Shown here: in pieces, positions 9,685-23,340 of the stretch
Layout: every line of letters starts with the position of its first letter
Position numbering within the stretch: the first letter of the stretch is position 1
NCBI GenBank assembly: GCA_950097015.1
Contig: CATNEN010000033.1
Location: 5,239,001 to 5,303,000 of the forward strand
From: Macrostomum hystrix
Taxonomy: Eukaryota; Platyhelminthes; Macrostomidae
DNA: 64,000 nucleotides
Direction of reading: 5' to 3'
Program-made: the position numbers and the translations under genes
The notes under the pieces: model-generated
Seen by the model: only the letters and a program-made list of their open reading frames with translations
The model's database searches: none
What the model was told of the DNA's origin: nothing

Positions 9685-10455
9685 ATTAAAAAGCTTCAGG
9701 AAGCTAAACGAGGTGTCAGGGAGCTTATAAAGATGTCCGGTAGCTTATCAAAGTGTCAGGTAGCTGAAAGAAGTGTCAGGTAGCTTATCAAAGTTTCAGG
9801 TAGCTGAAAGAAGTGTCAGGTAGCTTATCAAAGTGTCAGGTAGCTGAAAGAAGTGTCAGGTAGCTGAAAGAAGTGTCAGGTAGCTGAAAGAAGTGTCAGG
9901 TAGCTTATAAATATGTCAGGTAGCTTATCAAAGTTTCAGGTAGCTGAAAGAAGTGTCAGGTAGCTTATAAATATGTCAGGTAGCTTATCAAAGTTTCAGG
10001 TAGCTGATAAAGATGTCAGGTAGCTAAAAGAAGTGTCAGGTAGCTGATAAAGATGTCAGGTAGCTAAAAAAAGTGTCAGGTAGTTGATAAAGATGTCAGG
10101 CAGCTAAAAGAAGTGTCAGGTAGTTGATAAAGATGTCAGGTAGCTAAAAGAAGTGTCAGGTAGTTGATAAAGATGTCAGGCAGCTAAAAGAAGTGTCAGG
10201 TAGTTGATAAAGATGTCAGGCAGCTAAAAGAAGTGTCAGGTAGTTGATAAAGATGTCAGGCAGCTAAAAGAAGTGTCAGGTAGTTGATAAAGATGTCAGG
10301 CAGCTAAAAGAAGTGTCAGGTAGTTGATAAAGATGTCAGGCAGCTAAAAGAAGTGTCAGGTAGCTTATAAAGATGTCAGGTAGCTTATCAAAGTGTCAGT
10401 TAACTGATAAAAGTGTCAGGTAGCTGAAATAAGTGTCAGGTAGCTGATTAATGTG
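9685..10455. repeat. 20-bp minisatellite with 40-bp higher-order period
   Basis: About 38 copies of a 20-bp unit of the form GTCAGGTAGCTGAAAGAAGT. From about 10060 to 10350 two unit types alternate strictly (GTCAGGTAGTTGATAAAGAT and GTCAGGCAGCTAAAAGAAGT), giving a 40-bp higher-order repeat. The leading half mixes three unit types. Confidence 0.95.
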
Positions 10456-11105
10456 TCAGCATATGAGATGTCAGAAAATTTTCCGAAAATGAATAAAAAC
10501 TATGAAATCGAGTTCGCATTTCAATCTATACTTTTAGTTTTGTGCCGCAGTCGCTACCTATTGGTTTATTGAGATTTTTGTTAAACATTGCAATAAATTT
10601 ACTGCAACAATAACTCTATTAAAAAGCGGAAATATATTTAAATAAGCTCCAAAAACTTGAGTGGTACACAGAACATTGGCTATAGGAGCGATAAAAACAC
10701 CTGAAAAATTCATCTAAGGCCAAGACCAATTAGCTAATGCCATGCGGCTAGCATCACAGAGAAGAAATCACAAAAATAAATATTCGCATTCTCAGTACAC
10801 TACTGTTTGAGTAGGCTACTAAAGATAGAATAAAAGCGACTACAAGGAGACACGATGAGAAATAATCGATATCAAGGCATCCATCAGAGGCTTTCTACAG
10901 CAGCAAATAAATAAATAAAATAAATCAGAAGAATATATCAGGCACTAAAATAAACAAGAAGGCATGGGTTAAACACTGCACAAATTCAGAATACAGAATA
11001 ATACAGCAATATGAAATCAAGGCAAGGAAAATATATTTACACATTTACAAATATTTAGAGGCCAATTGCAGTTTCAATGGTTGGAAATAAACAAGACAGG
11101 CTTGA
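10456..11105. other. AT-rich spacer between two minisatellite arrays
   Basis: No gene, RNA gene or inverted repeat that I can support. Confidence 0.55.
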
Positions 11106-12478
11106 TTTGTTAGGCAGTGCTCTGACCTGTTAGACAGTGCTCTGACCTGTTAGACAGTGCTCTGACCTGTTAGACAGTGCTCTGACCTGTTAGATAGTGT
11201 GCTCTGACCTGATAGACAGTGCTCTGACCTGTTAGACAGTGCTCTGACCTGTTAGACAGTGCTCTGACCTGTTAGATAGTGTGCTCTGACCTGATAGACA
11301 GTGCTCTGACCTGTTAGACAGTGCTCTGACCTGTTAGACAGTGCTCTGACCTGTTAGATAGTGTGCTCTGACCTGATAGACAGTGCTCTGACCTGTTAGG
11401 CAGTGCTCTGACCTGTTAGACAGTGCTCTGACCTGTTAGACAGTGCTCTGACCTGTTAGATAGTGTGCTCTGACCTGTTAGATAGTGTGCTCTGACCTGA
11501 TAGACAGTGCTCTGACCTGTTAGACAGTGCTCTGACCTGTTAGTCAGTGCTCTGACCTGTTAGATAGTGTGCTCTGACCTGTTAGTCAGTGCTCTGACCT
11601 GTTAGACAGTGCTCTGACCTGTTAGTCAGTGCTCTGACCTGTTAGACAGTGCTCTGACCTGTTAGTCAGTGCTCTGACCTGTTAGACAGTGCTCTGACCT
11701 GTTAGTCAGTGCTCTGACCTGTTAGTCAGTGCTCTGACCTGTTAGACAGTGCTCTGACCTGATAGACAGTGCTCTGACCTGTTAGACAGTGCTCTGACCT
11801 GTTAGTCAGTGCTCTGACCTGTTAGACAGTGCTCTGACCTGTTAGACAGTGCTCTGACCTGTTAGACAGTGCTCTGACCTGTTAGACAGTGCTCTGACCT
11901 GTTAGACAGTGCTCTGACCTGTTAGTCAGTGCTCTGACCTGTTAGTCAGTGCTCTGACCTGTTAGACAGTGCTTACCTGTTAGTCAGTGCTCTGACCTGT
12001 TAGACAGTGCTCTGACCTGTTAGACAGTGCTCTGACCTGTTAGTCAGTGCTCTGACCTGTTAGTCAGTGCTCTGACCTGTTAGACAGTGCTCTGACCTGT
12101 TAGTCAGTGCTCTGACCTGTTAGTCAGTGCTCTGACTTGTTAGACAGTGCTCTGACCTGTTAGTCAGTGCTCTGACCTGTTAGACAGTGCTCTGACCTGT
12201 TAGACAGTGCTCTGACCTGTTAGACAGTGCTCTGACCTGTTAGACAGTGTGCTCTGACCTGATAGACAGTGCTCTGACCTGTTAGACAGTGCTCTGACTT
12301 GTTAGACAGTGCTCTGACTTGTTAGACAGTGCTCTGACCTGTTAGTCAGTGCTCTGACCTGTTAGATAGTGTGCTCTGACCTGATAGACAGTGCTCTGAC
12401 CTGTTAGTCAGTGCTCTGACCTGTTAGACAGTTCTCTGACCTGTTAGATAGGTTAGACAGGTCAGAGCACTGACCTGT
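11106..12478. repeat. 20-bp minisatellite with higher-order blocks
   Basis: Nearly 70 copies of CTGACCTGTTAGACAGTGCT. Variants have GTTAGTCAG, or a 22-bp form with GATAGTGTG followed by CTGATAG. In 11106-11400 the pattern short-short-short-long recurs roughly every 82 bp, a higher-order repeat. The last units turn over into an inverted fragment (GTTAGACAGGTCAGAGCACT) at the right edge. Confidence 0.95.
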
Positions 12479-12849
12479 TAAAAGGGGTCTCAAAAAGGAT
12501 TTTTTCCCAAAATATTCCCGCGAAGCTCATTTAGCACACCTAAACAAATAATATGTCTGACAGAAACAATCAAAACAGATAATCAAGCACAGCAATGCGG
12601 CTTTGTCTAAAAGGAAATAGCTATTGAAGATGAAATTGAAATCGTGAAATGAGGTAAAATGCCTCGTATGATAAGATTAATGTAAAAAAGCAAACGAAAA
12701 GAAACAGAAAAACCAAGTGTGCCCTTGGTGAGTGTTTTTAAAAGCAGCTGCTCTCCATGACTGAACGGTGGGAATTCCTAAATGGGAAACTTCAAGCTCA
12801 TGCACCTTGGACCTCGGATTGAGCTTGCGATGGGCGCGAGATGAGGCTG
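12479..12849. other. Spacer between minisatellites
   Basis: AT-rich sequence with no supportable gene. Confidence 0.55.
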
Positions 12850-13376
12850 AGATGGTGTGGGATGGGACTATAATATGTGTGGGATGGGACTATAATATGT
12901 GTGGGATGGGATTATAATATGTGTGGGATGGGACTATAATATGTGTGGGATGGGATTATAATATGTGTGGGGGGCGGGACGATAATAGGTGTGGGATGGG
13001 ATTATGATGGGTGTGGGATGGGATTATGATGGGTGTGGGATGGGATTATGATGGGTGTGGGATGGGATTATGATGGGTGTGGGATGGGATTATGATGGGT
13101 GTGGGATGGGATTATGATGGTTTTGGGATGGGATTATGATGGGTGTGGGATGGGATTATGATGGGTGTGGGATGGGATTATGATGGTTTTGGGATGGGAC
13201 TATGATGGGTGTGGGATGGGACTATGACGGGTGTGGGATGGGACTATGATGGGTGTGGGATGGGACTATGACGGGTGTGGGATGGGACTATGATGGGTGT
13301 GGGATGGGATTATGATGGGTGTGGGATGGGACTATGACAGGTGTGGGATGGGACTATGACGGGTGTGGGATGGGGG
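12850..13376. repeat. 22-bp minisatellite
   Basis: About 24 copies of GTGTGGGATGGGATTATGATGG. The units shift along the array from ACTATAATAT at the left to ACTATGACGG at the right. The array ends about 350 bp downstream of the FoxJ2/3 stop codon (minus strand). Confidence 0.95.
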
Positions 13377-13726
13377 ACGTTTTACGCTAGCAAAGGTCAT
13401 AGAAATTTACAATCGCACATAAATATGAATCCAAATGAGACATTGTAATTTACAATAAAATTGACAGAAGTTGCACAGCTATCAGCAAAAGTTATACAGC
13501 CAAGGAAATTATCTGTACAGTTTTGGTGATAGATGGTTTCAAAGCAAAATTTTGCATTGCAAGTCGACAGGCAGGTTGGCATTTGCTGCGTCCAAGAAAA
13601 ATAAAATTAATAACTTGGTCACATCTCACTAGTGCTGTTCTGATTGCGATATTTTGCAGTTCTGTGAGTTGCTTGCGCCATTCGCTTGGTCTGTGAGCAC
13701 GTTGCCGGCATCCTGTTCTCAGATGC

Positions 13727-16471
<2,745 letters not shown>

Positions 16472-16529
16472 TCTTAATAAATATATTTTTAATGAGGCTT
16501 CTGTGAATTCTGACAATCCTACGTGCACC

Positions 16530-18460
16530 TTTTAATTAGCGTTTTTGCATATTTAACTGATATTACTATAAATAAAAATGCGCAGTTCAAGCCGTAGAAA
16601 TACGAAAATCGAACTAAATACGCTTCTAGAAATTAGGGCTTTGGCTACAATGAAAATAAAAAGGACGTATAAAATGCAAGTTAAAGCAAGGGATCAAACT
16701 TAAAGTAATACAAGTTAATTCGTTTTTACAGTCGGATAAAAATGAATACCGTTTAAATGTATTTTTTAAGGAACTTCATAGCCCTCCAGTTTTGCCTCTG
16801 AAAAAATAATTTTTTTTTTTGTTTAAATTGGGATCATCGTTGGAATTCCGCGTGTTCCGTGTGAAGGGGTGGACAGAAACTTCTTACGCTATTCATTATC
16901 ACAATTAACACGGGTCTTTACCTTCTAATAAGGTCATTGAAGAGCCAGCTTTTATTTCAAAATAGTATAACTTTACAATGTGTTCCTCAATTTAGTTGCT
17001 TTTTTGTATTTGCTGCTGTATCCTTATTGTCAGCAATTGTTGCAGACCTCTTTCGTTATACTATTATATTTTACTTAATAATATTAATACTGCATTAATA
17101 TTCTCTTATTTATTTATCTAATAACTCCAGTCACTTGTCCGTGACTCAGTTAGGCATCATACACACCCTTCTAGCTGGTCGAACAAACTATTCTGATAGT
17201 TTGGGTAGCGTGGCGTTTCTACACGATAGATTCTGGCCTCTTGCAAGTGGTTTTCTAGATTCTGGATCTAGCTTTATTTCTAGAGATATCAACCTCTGAG
17301 TGCTTCTGAATACTTCAGATATGTCAGGCTCTCTGTCCTTCTCGGGCTTTCCCCGGATCGGTGTTAACAGCTTTCACTCACTCAGAAATATGTATAATTA
17401 GGCTTTGGAATATGCTCACGAAGAGACTTAAACTGTTTAAGCTTCCAATTTACTGGTTGGCCCAACGGTTAGCTTCCTATATAAAACCCCCTCTATATTT
17501 ATACTAAAATCCTATTGAATACTCCCAGTATATTTTAGTGGCGTAAAACAAATATTATCTATAGATATTTGTAGCACATAAAATAATATATAAAAATATT
17601 TCGCGCGCTAGTTTGATTTGACCAATTAGGCCCTTTTACACAATGTTGACAGTGTCAGCGATTAATTAGTCGAGATGAAATGGGATCGAGTAAAATAATC
17701 CATGCTCGAATAGGTACGCGGCCGAACTGTCTATTATACAAAGTCGAGTGTAACATATTTTAAAACAAAAATGTTTTTTTTTAATACACTACACTTATAG
17801 CTATTATATTTAATTTGTGCTCGGAGTGCATTAAGAGCTATTAAATTAGCTTAAACACTCGGACAAATTTTGTTCACTTAATAACAATTGTGAAGGATTT
17901 AATAGATTTAATAGAGGCAAAACTATTTCTCTTGCATTATCTTAAGAGTTATAAAGACCACACATCATGATGCATCAGTCCATCAACATTGCATATAATG
18001 AATTAATTTTATAGTTACACATCTGAGCGTATGTTGCTGTATGATCAATGGCGCGTTCGTCCATGCAACGTATGAATACAAAATGTATTCTTGCTAAATG
18101 ATTAATTGTTGGCACTGTAAAGTAATCGCTGCTAACTGTGCGTAAACAGAACTGGCCAAATATAGGTCTCGACGATATGTTGATCAAATTGAATATACAT
18201 CTGCTACTACGAGTATAATAATATAAGGAAGCCATTGATAAAATTAACAGAATGCTGAATTATAGATTTGTCAAGCCATGTGTTAAAGTTGTTCCTTAAT
18301 TTACATGTTTCCCGTGTGCTGCTGGTTTAGGGCAGCCAACAATAAAACCTTGTTGCCGGCATAACAAATTTAGTCACTTCCAATACACTCATTAAGCGTG
18401 CAAGAGTCAATGCTAAATTAGTCTAAACGGTCGCTTCTGTGGCAGCCGACCAGCAGGCTA
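16530..18460. other. Intergenic AT-rich spacer
   Basis: No open frame with homology, RNA gene or tandem array that I can support. It probably contains the 5' flank of FoxJ2/3 and the promoter side of the gene at 18559. Confidence 0.55.
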
Positions 18461-18466
18461 CAGACG

Positions 18467-18475
18467 CATAAATAC
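18467..18475 (+). promoter_or_regulatory. TATA-like motif upstream of IL-17-like paralog B
   Basis: CATAAATAC about 85-90 bp upstream of the start codon at 18559, a spacing similar to that of paralog A. Confidence 0.4.
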
Positions 18476-18558
18476 AAGTGAACTGTCACAGGAATCACCA
18501 GCAAAGGTGTTTAAGAACTAAATTTGTCCGTTAGTAGAGAAAACTAGCTTAGTTTGCT

Positions 18559-19369
18559 ATGACGATGCGGCCTTACATACTGCTGGTCCAGCTGCTGCGG
18601 CCGCTGCTGCTGTTGCTGCAGGCTTGGCCGAGCAGTTGTTATCGAGTCGATGAATATCACGCATGCGGCTGGGGTGTCAACAGCAAAAACCTGACCTTCG
18701 CCGCTTATTCAGGTGTGGCATATACCCAGCCTGAAGCTTGCGAGACCAGCAGCATGGGCGAGACCAAGCAGGACTACCCAGACATCCCAACTGACAACAG
18801 GAGACGCCTGTGCCCGGACCTGTTCTGGCCAATCGAGAATCCTGCGCCAACGCTGCCACGGCTGCGCTACGAGTCCGGCTGCCAGTGCAACACGAGCCAG
18901 AACCCGGAGCTAAACCTGCACATGCAGTGCCGGACCTTCCAGCTGCCCGTGGCTTCTCTGGAGCCCGTTGGAAACAGCTCGACTCTCCGGCTGGTAACTC
19001 GACTGATGGGCGTCGGCTGCGCCGCCCTGCTCAGCCTACCGCGGTCTCGCCGGAGCCCGGAGCCGCTAACTGGCAGCGACCTGCGCCGCCTCAATGCCAT
19101 GCTGGGCTGCGGTCGCTCCGTCTACCAGCCCGTCAGCTGCAGCGCCATCGCCAACCAGTCGCAGCCGGCGTTCGTGATCAACGCTGATGACGACCGGGTG
19201 CCGCGGCTGCTGCCGGACGTTCGCTGCCCGTGCGACGGCCAGGAGCTGGTGAAGTTGCCGCTCTGGGTTCTCAAGCAAAAGAAAGACGGGCAGCATGGTG
19301 CAGGAAATCGCTAGTGTTGGGGTGTCTTGTGCAGTTTGTGTAACGTGGAAGCTGCTTTGCTCACTCTGA
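18559..19369 (+). CDS. Secreted cysteine-rich protein, IL-17-like paralog B (one frame break near the end)
   Basis: A single-exon gene, MTMRPYILLVQ onward, with a Leu-rich signal peptide, CGWG, GCQCN, VGC, NAMLGCG and FVINADDDR followed by PDVRCPCDG and PLWVLK. These match paralog A at 5482-6283 in order and spacing. In the current frame it stops at 19314. Dropping one base near 19291 instead opens a frame with GVSCAV exactly 14 residues after LK, the same distance as in paralog A, ending at 19369. A polyadenylation signal follows 33 bp later. N-glycosylation sites occur in NLT, NTS, NSS and NQS. It is predicted to be secreted and disulfide-bonded; the IL-17-type cystine-knot fold is inference from motif order. 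The two paralogs face opposite ways 12 kb apart. Confidence 0.75.
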
Positions 19370-19401
19370 CACATTTCATTGCAGCTGGGTCAATGCAGCT
19401 T

Positions 19402-19407
19402 AATAAA
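19402..19407 (+). terminator. Polyadenylation signal AATAAA
   Basis: CTTAATAAATG directly downstream of the secreted-protein gene. Its position favours the longer, shifted C-terminus ending at 19369. Confidence 0.6.
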
Positions 19408-19884
19408 TGTACATTCAAGAGCATCATGCTTACCTGTAAATTTCATACATGTTTTTCTTCATTCTTCTATATATATATTATAACCGATTACCTTTTATCT
19501 GAGATGTGTATCACGCATGTACTCGAAATCATTATAAATATTATATTCTTTTGTTCATGATCGCATTCAAAACTGCGAGGTTTTTTAGTCAAACTTTCAA
19601 TAGAGAATACCTTGATGGCGATGCTTTTAACTGGCTTGTTTCATTAAGAAATACCGATTAATACGGTGTTGCAGAGAGCGGTATAACGTGTGCGCCTCTC
19701 GCACCAAGGTCCCTGTGAGAGATACAATTCAGACTACTGACAACAGTAGAAAAGCAAAGACTTGGCTGCAAAACTCTCACATAACACTAAAAAAGTATTG
19801 CCATAAAATAGCAAGGTTAAATGAGACTTTTGTGCACACTAAGAGTGGTGTGCACACTAAGAGTGGTGGGAGAGGGACTGTGTG

Positions 19885-20150
19885 TGGCTATGGCTGACTG
19901 ACGAAGGCAAACAAGCCAGAGACCTGTCTCGGTCTGCCAGTGCGAGGTTCGTTCCCCACTTTTAGTGTGTTACAGTCCCTGAGCTAGATATTACGCTTCG
20001 AGGCCACATTCATTTGGGGCACAGCCTCGGAGAGAAGGTTTTGGGGGCTTGTCGTGCAAATTAGATCCTTGGATGGCACCTCAAGGCACAGTGATAGTGT
20101 TGAGAAAGTCAGGACAGGTGTATATACATCCTTATGATGGGATTATAAGT
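19885..20150 (+). repeat. Dispersed repeat family R2, copy 3 (possible tRNA-type head)
   Basis: The reverse complement of 19985-20150 carries the same ordered blocks as the copies at 4755 and 8515 (CCTGACTTTCTCAACA, ATCACTGTGCCTTGAGG, TTGCACGACAAGCCCCC, CTCTCCGAGGCTGTG, AAATGAATG). The upstream part (19885-19965) has GGCTGACTGAC and GAGGTTCGTTCCCC, the latter close to a pol III B box, suggesting a tRNA-derived SINE. The A box is weak. Confidence 0.6.
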
Positions 20151-21690
20151 GTAAGTGTTTGACTACAGCTTAGCAGCTGAAGTAAAGTTATATGTCTACT
20201 TCAGTTGTTCTTGCCAATATATATGCATTATGTATGAATCAATGCAAAATGCTGGGGCATTCGACATATCCATGCCAGCTTAATTGTACGACGATTTGCA
20301 GCCTGCTCATAGAATAACGATCGAGAATCATCAATCTCAATCCTCCAAATTGTAATTGGACTCAGCAAATTATATTTTAGTCTCCACGTTGATCCTCAAA
20401 TGCCATAATCCTGTTAAAGACCAGGAATTAAGTTAAGAAGTCAATTTACAGGAAAATGCAAATGGGTGCAGCCCTGTTAGAAGAAAAACGGCTATAAAAT
20501 ATAATTGTACTAAGGGCGACGTAGCTAGGGAACTTTTTTATCTGTTGCGCTGCAGATTTACTTCTCCACGATCTACTAGAATCTAAAAAATAGTGGACTC
20601 GCCCGAAATAAGTCGGGAAGACCTAGACCAAGTCTAGTCATCCTGGCGGCAAACTAAAAGCTATGTAAAAATGCCCACCTATTTGAATATAAGAGCGTAT
20701 AGTTCACAAATTTGCATTTCCAAGAACTTTAGACACTAGACGGGTCACGGCGACAATGATAATTATAATTTATATATAACAAAAGGTTATAGAATGATTT
20801 TAGTTTTTTTTCAAGCAAAATTAAACTAACTAGGCCTAGATATATTTTCATATAAGCTTATAGTTAAGATTAATTGAAAGTTTATTGATCGTTTTATTCC
20901 AGTTATGTACTTATGTCATTTATGGCATGTACTGAGATATTGAGATTTTTGATGGCTTTAATTTATATTTAAACAGCCACTAATTCTGAAAATTTGACAT
21001 GTTTTAATGTGATGCCATAAAGTCCAATCATAGTTAGCTAGGCATAGCTATGTTATGAACTGCTTGATAAAAATCTGATAGGCCTATTAGGAATATGCCT
21101 TGGTCTTTTTATATGCTCCTTTTTAGTGCATACTATAATGAAACTGTCACCAAGCCTATGATTAAATGATTAAAAACCTACAATTTCTCTTCTCTCTTTC
21201 ACTTTGGTTTTGGCCATAGACATAGCCATGCACTTGTTCATTCAAAAACTCACTTGAGTAGGCCTAGCTAAGAAAGTCATTAGGCCTATCTTTCATAAAG
21301 TAATTAAAAAAACAAAACTTGAGGATTGCCATATGGTTTTATTTTTCAAGAAAAAAAGTATGTCAACTGAAAACTATTTTTTCAATTCTAGATTTAAAAT
21401 TGTTTTAATTAAGTCTTTAACTACAAATCTTAGCTAAATAGAGCTTGAGCCTATATATATTTATACATAGTTTAATACAGTGTTATAAAGAGATAGAATT
21501 AAATGTTACTGACTATGAGAAAGCTAAAAACTAATAGAATTTTTTAATTACTACTAAAAATAGAAGAAAAGTTGCACAGAAAAAAAGATAAATTTAACAC
21601 AGATATAGCAATGAATCCATTTTTTTCTGACTGAGCATGCAGTGATATGCTTAAAGGTAGAGCTAACAAAGGTCTTACAATGCATATCAG
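20151..21690. other. AT-rich intergenic spacer
   Basis: No gene or array can be supported. Confidence 0.55.
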
Positions 21691-21699
21691 TGTACGGCA

Positions 21700-21930
21700 T
21701 CATCTAATCAGCTCAGCTATCAGCTCACTCTCTCTAGCTATCAGCTCAGCTATCAGCTCACTCTCTCTAGCTATCAGCTCAGCTATCAGCTCACTCTCTC
21801 TAGCTATCAGCTCAGCTCTCAGCTCACTCTCTCTCTAGCTATCAGCTCGGCTATCAGCTCACTCTCTCTAGCTATCAGCTCTATCAGCTGGGCAGTGTCC
21901 TCTCTCCTCTCTCCCTCTCTCTCTCTCTCA
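21700..21930. repeat. 33-bp tandem repeat followed by a CT microsatellite
   Basis: Four to five copies of a 33-bp unit made of two CTATCAGCTCAG half-units plus CACTCTCTCTAG, then a CT-rich run (21899-21928). Confidence 0.9.
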
Positions 21931-21971
21931 ACGTGCATTCTGGGAGCTTGTCTAACTCTAAGAGAAATACA

Positions 21972-22355
21972 TGTAACAGGGCTTGTCTCTCTACTTTTCT
22001 CTCTAATGGTAGCGTATCACTCGGCACGAGCGGTTTAACCTTTTAAGGCACTGGCTTACTATTCTCCAGTCTTTGCTGGGCGTTTTCTGTGGATCAGAGG
22101 GTCACAGCCTCAAATAACCAACTCAACACTTTTCTTCTTCAGTAATAGCTTATTTGCTTTTCGCCACACTGGCACGTTGATTTGTCTCAACTGAATTACA
22201 CTCGTTTATATACACAAAAGAAAATGTTTGTTAAAGTAAACGAATTTGACAAAATATTTAAAATATGTTACATATAAAAAATATTTTGCGCATTCAAACA
22301 AAAAGCATAGGCACGAATTTGACTTAAAAGAAATAATAAAAGCATCCCTACTACA
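21972..22355 (-). repeat. 3' LTR
   Basis: 384 bp with TG...CA ends on either strand. It contains a TTTATATACAC box and is virtually identical to the 5' LTR. Confidence 0.95.
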
Positions 22356-22514
22356 ACTTGCCTTCCCTAAAATAAAAATTGAATAAAGCATGAGTGATAT
22401 TTTTAGTAATAATATTATTTAAGCCGCATGAGTCAATTTTACTTTATGTAGCATCAGGTCACCGTCCTCAGTCCCGTCGCCTCTGCTTCTTTGCCGATGC
22501 TGCTGCTGCTGCCG

Positions 22515-23336
22515 TCACTGGTAGTGGGAGTACCGCTTCCTTGGCACAAAGCCATACTTGTTAGGCTTACGCGGTGCCTCCCTGCGATTCGCGACAGGTG
22601 TCGGACCTGCTGGCTCATTGATGACTGTAGGCTTTCTTGGCCGAAGGTTGTACTGCACCTCTCGCCACTGAAGTGGTGCTGCCGTTCCACTGGCTACATC
22701 CGGTCGGTCCTCAGCCTCCTCCTCACAGGCTGGTTCCTCCACAACATCATGGTCTGGTGGTTCAGCTTCAGGTTCTTCTTCGTTATCTTCTTCCGACTCT
22801 TCTAACTCTTCCTCCGTTTCCGTTTCAGAATCTTCGATAAGTTCTGCCGAACTTCCGGAATCTGTGTCAGAGTCTTCATCAGTTTCTTCAATCTCACTTC
22901 CACTTATGTCTGTCTCTTTGCAAGCTCTCCATTGAATTCTTTCCTCTTCTGAGTCAGAGCTTTCTTCTTGCTCGATTTCTTGAACTGCCTTTTTCAGAAT
23001 CTTAGGTTGCACTTCCTTTCTTTTCTGGATCTTCTGGGCAGTCTCCTGCCTTCCCTTATCTGTTGGTTCTCTCTTCTCCATGTCAGAACTTTCGGGCATG
23101 CCCGTGGCTTTGACCGAGTTCGGTACAGGAGTCAGATTATTCCGGTGTACCAGCATCATGGCACCGATTAGTTTTCCATTCTCCTCTTTCTGGACTCTGA
23201 AAACTGTGTCCGAAAGCTTAGCCAACACTCTGTAAGAGGCTCTCTTCTTTCGGTGAAATTTATTGCTCTCGTCACCATGCAACTGTGAATTGTTTATCAA
23301 TACGAGACCGCCGATTGGCACGGCCTTGGTGATCAC
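22515..23336 (-). CDS. Pol C-terminal segment: integrase GPY/F-like barrel plus long acidic tail
   Basis: This frame continues integrase after a one-base shift near 23345. It opens with a basic, barrel-like stretch (VPIGGLVLINN ... YRVLAKLSDTVFRV ... MMLVHRNNLTP), typical of the C-terminal domain of Ty3/gypsy integrases. There follow about 110 residues very rich in Glu, Asp and Ser, then a short basic C-terminus ending in KNKYGFVPRKRYSHYQ-like sequence. The acidic extension is unusual for Pol and may contact chromatin proteins or histones; that role is inference. Confidence 0.75.
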   Translation of the reverse strand: MITKAVPIGGLVLINNSQLHGDESNKFHRKKRASYRVLAKLSDTVFRVQKEENGKLIGAMMLVHRNNLTPVPNSVKATGMPESSDMEKREPTDKGRQETAQKIQKRKEVQPKILKKAVQEIEQEESSDSEEERIQWRACKETDISGSEIEETDEDSDTDSGSSAELIEDSETETEEELEESEEDNEEEPEAEPPDHDVVEEPACEEEAEDRPDVASGTAAPLQWREVQYNLRPRKPTVINEPAGPTPVANRREAPRKPNKYGFVPRKRYSHYQ

Positions 23337-23340
23337 TGTC

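Noticed and set aside
9685-12478. CRISPR-like arrays
   Set aside because: The repeats are contiguous, with no unique spacers, and the DNA is eukaryotic.
22515-23336. Acidic protein as a separate host gene
   Set aside because: It lies inside the LTR element, continues integrase with the expected C-terminal barrel and has no host promoter.
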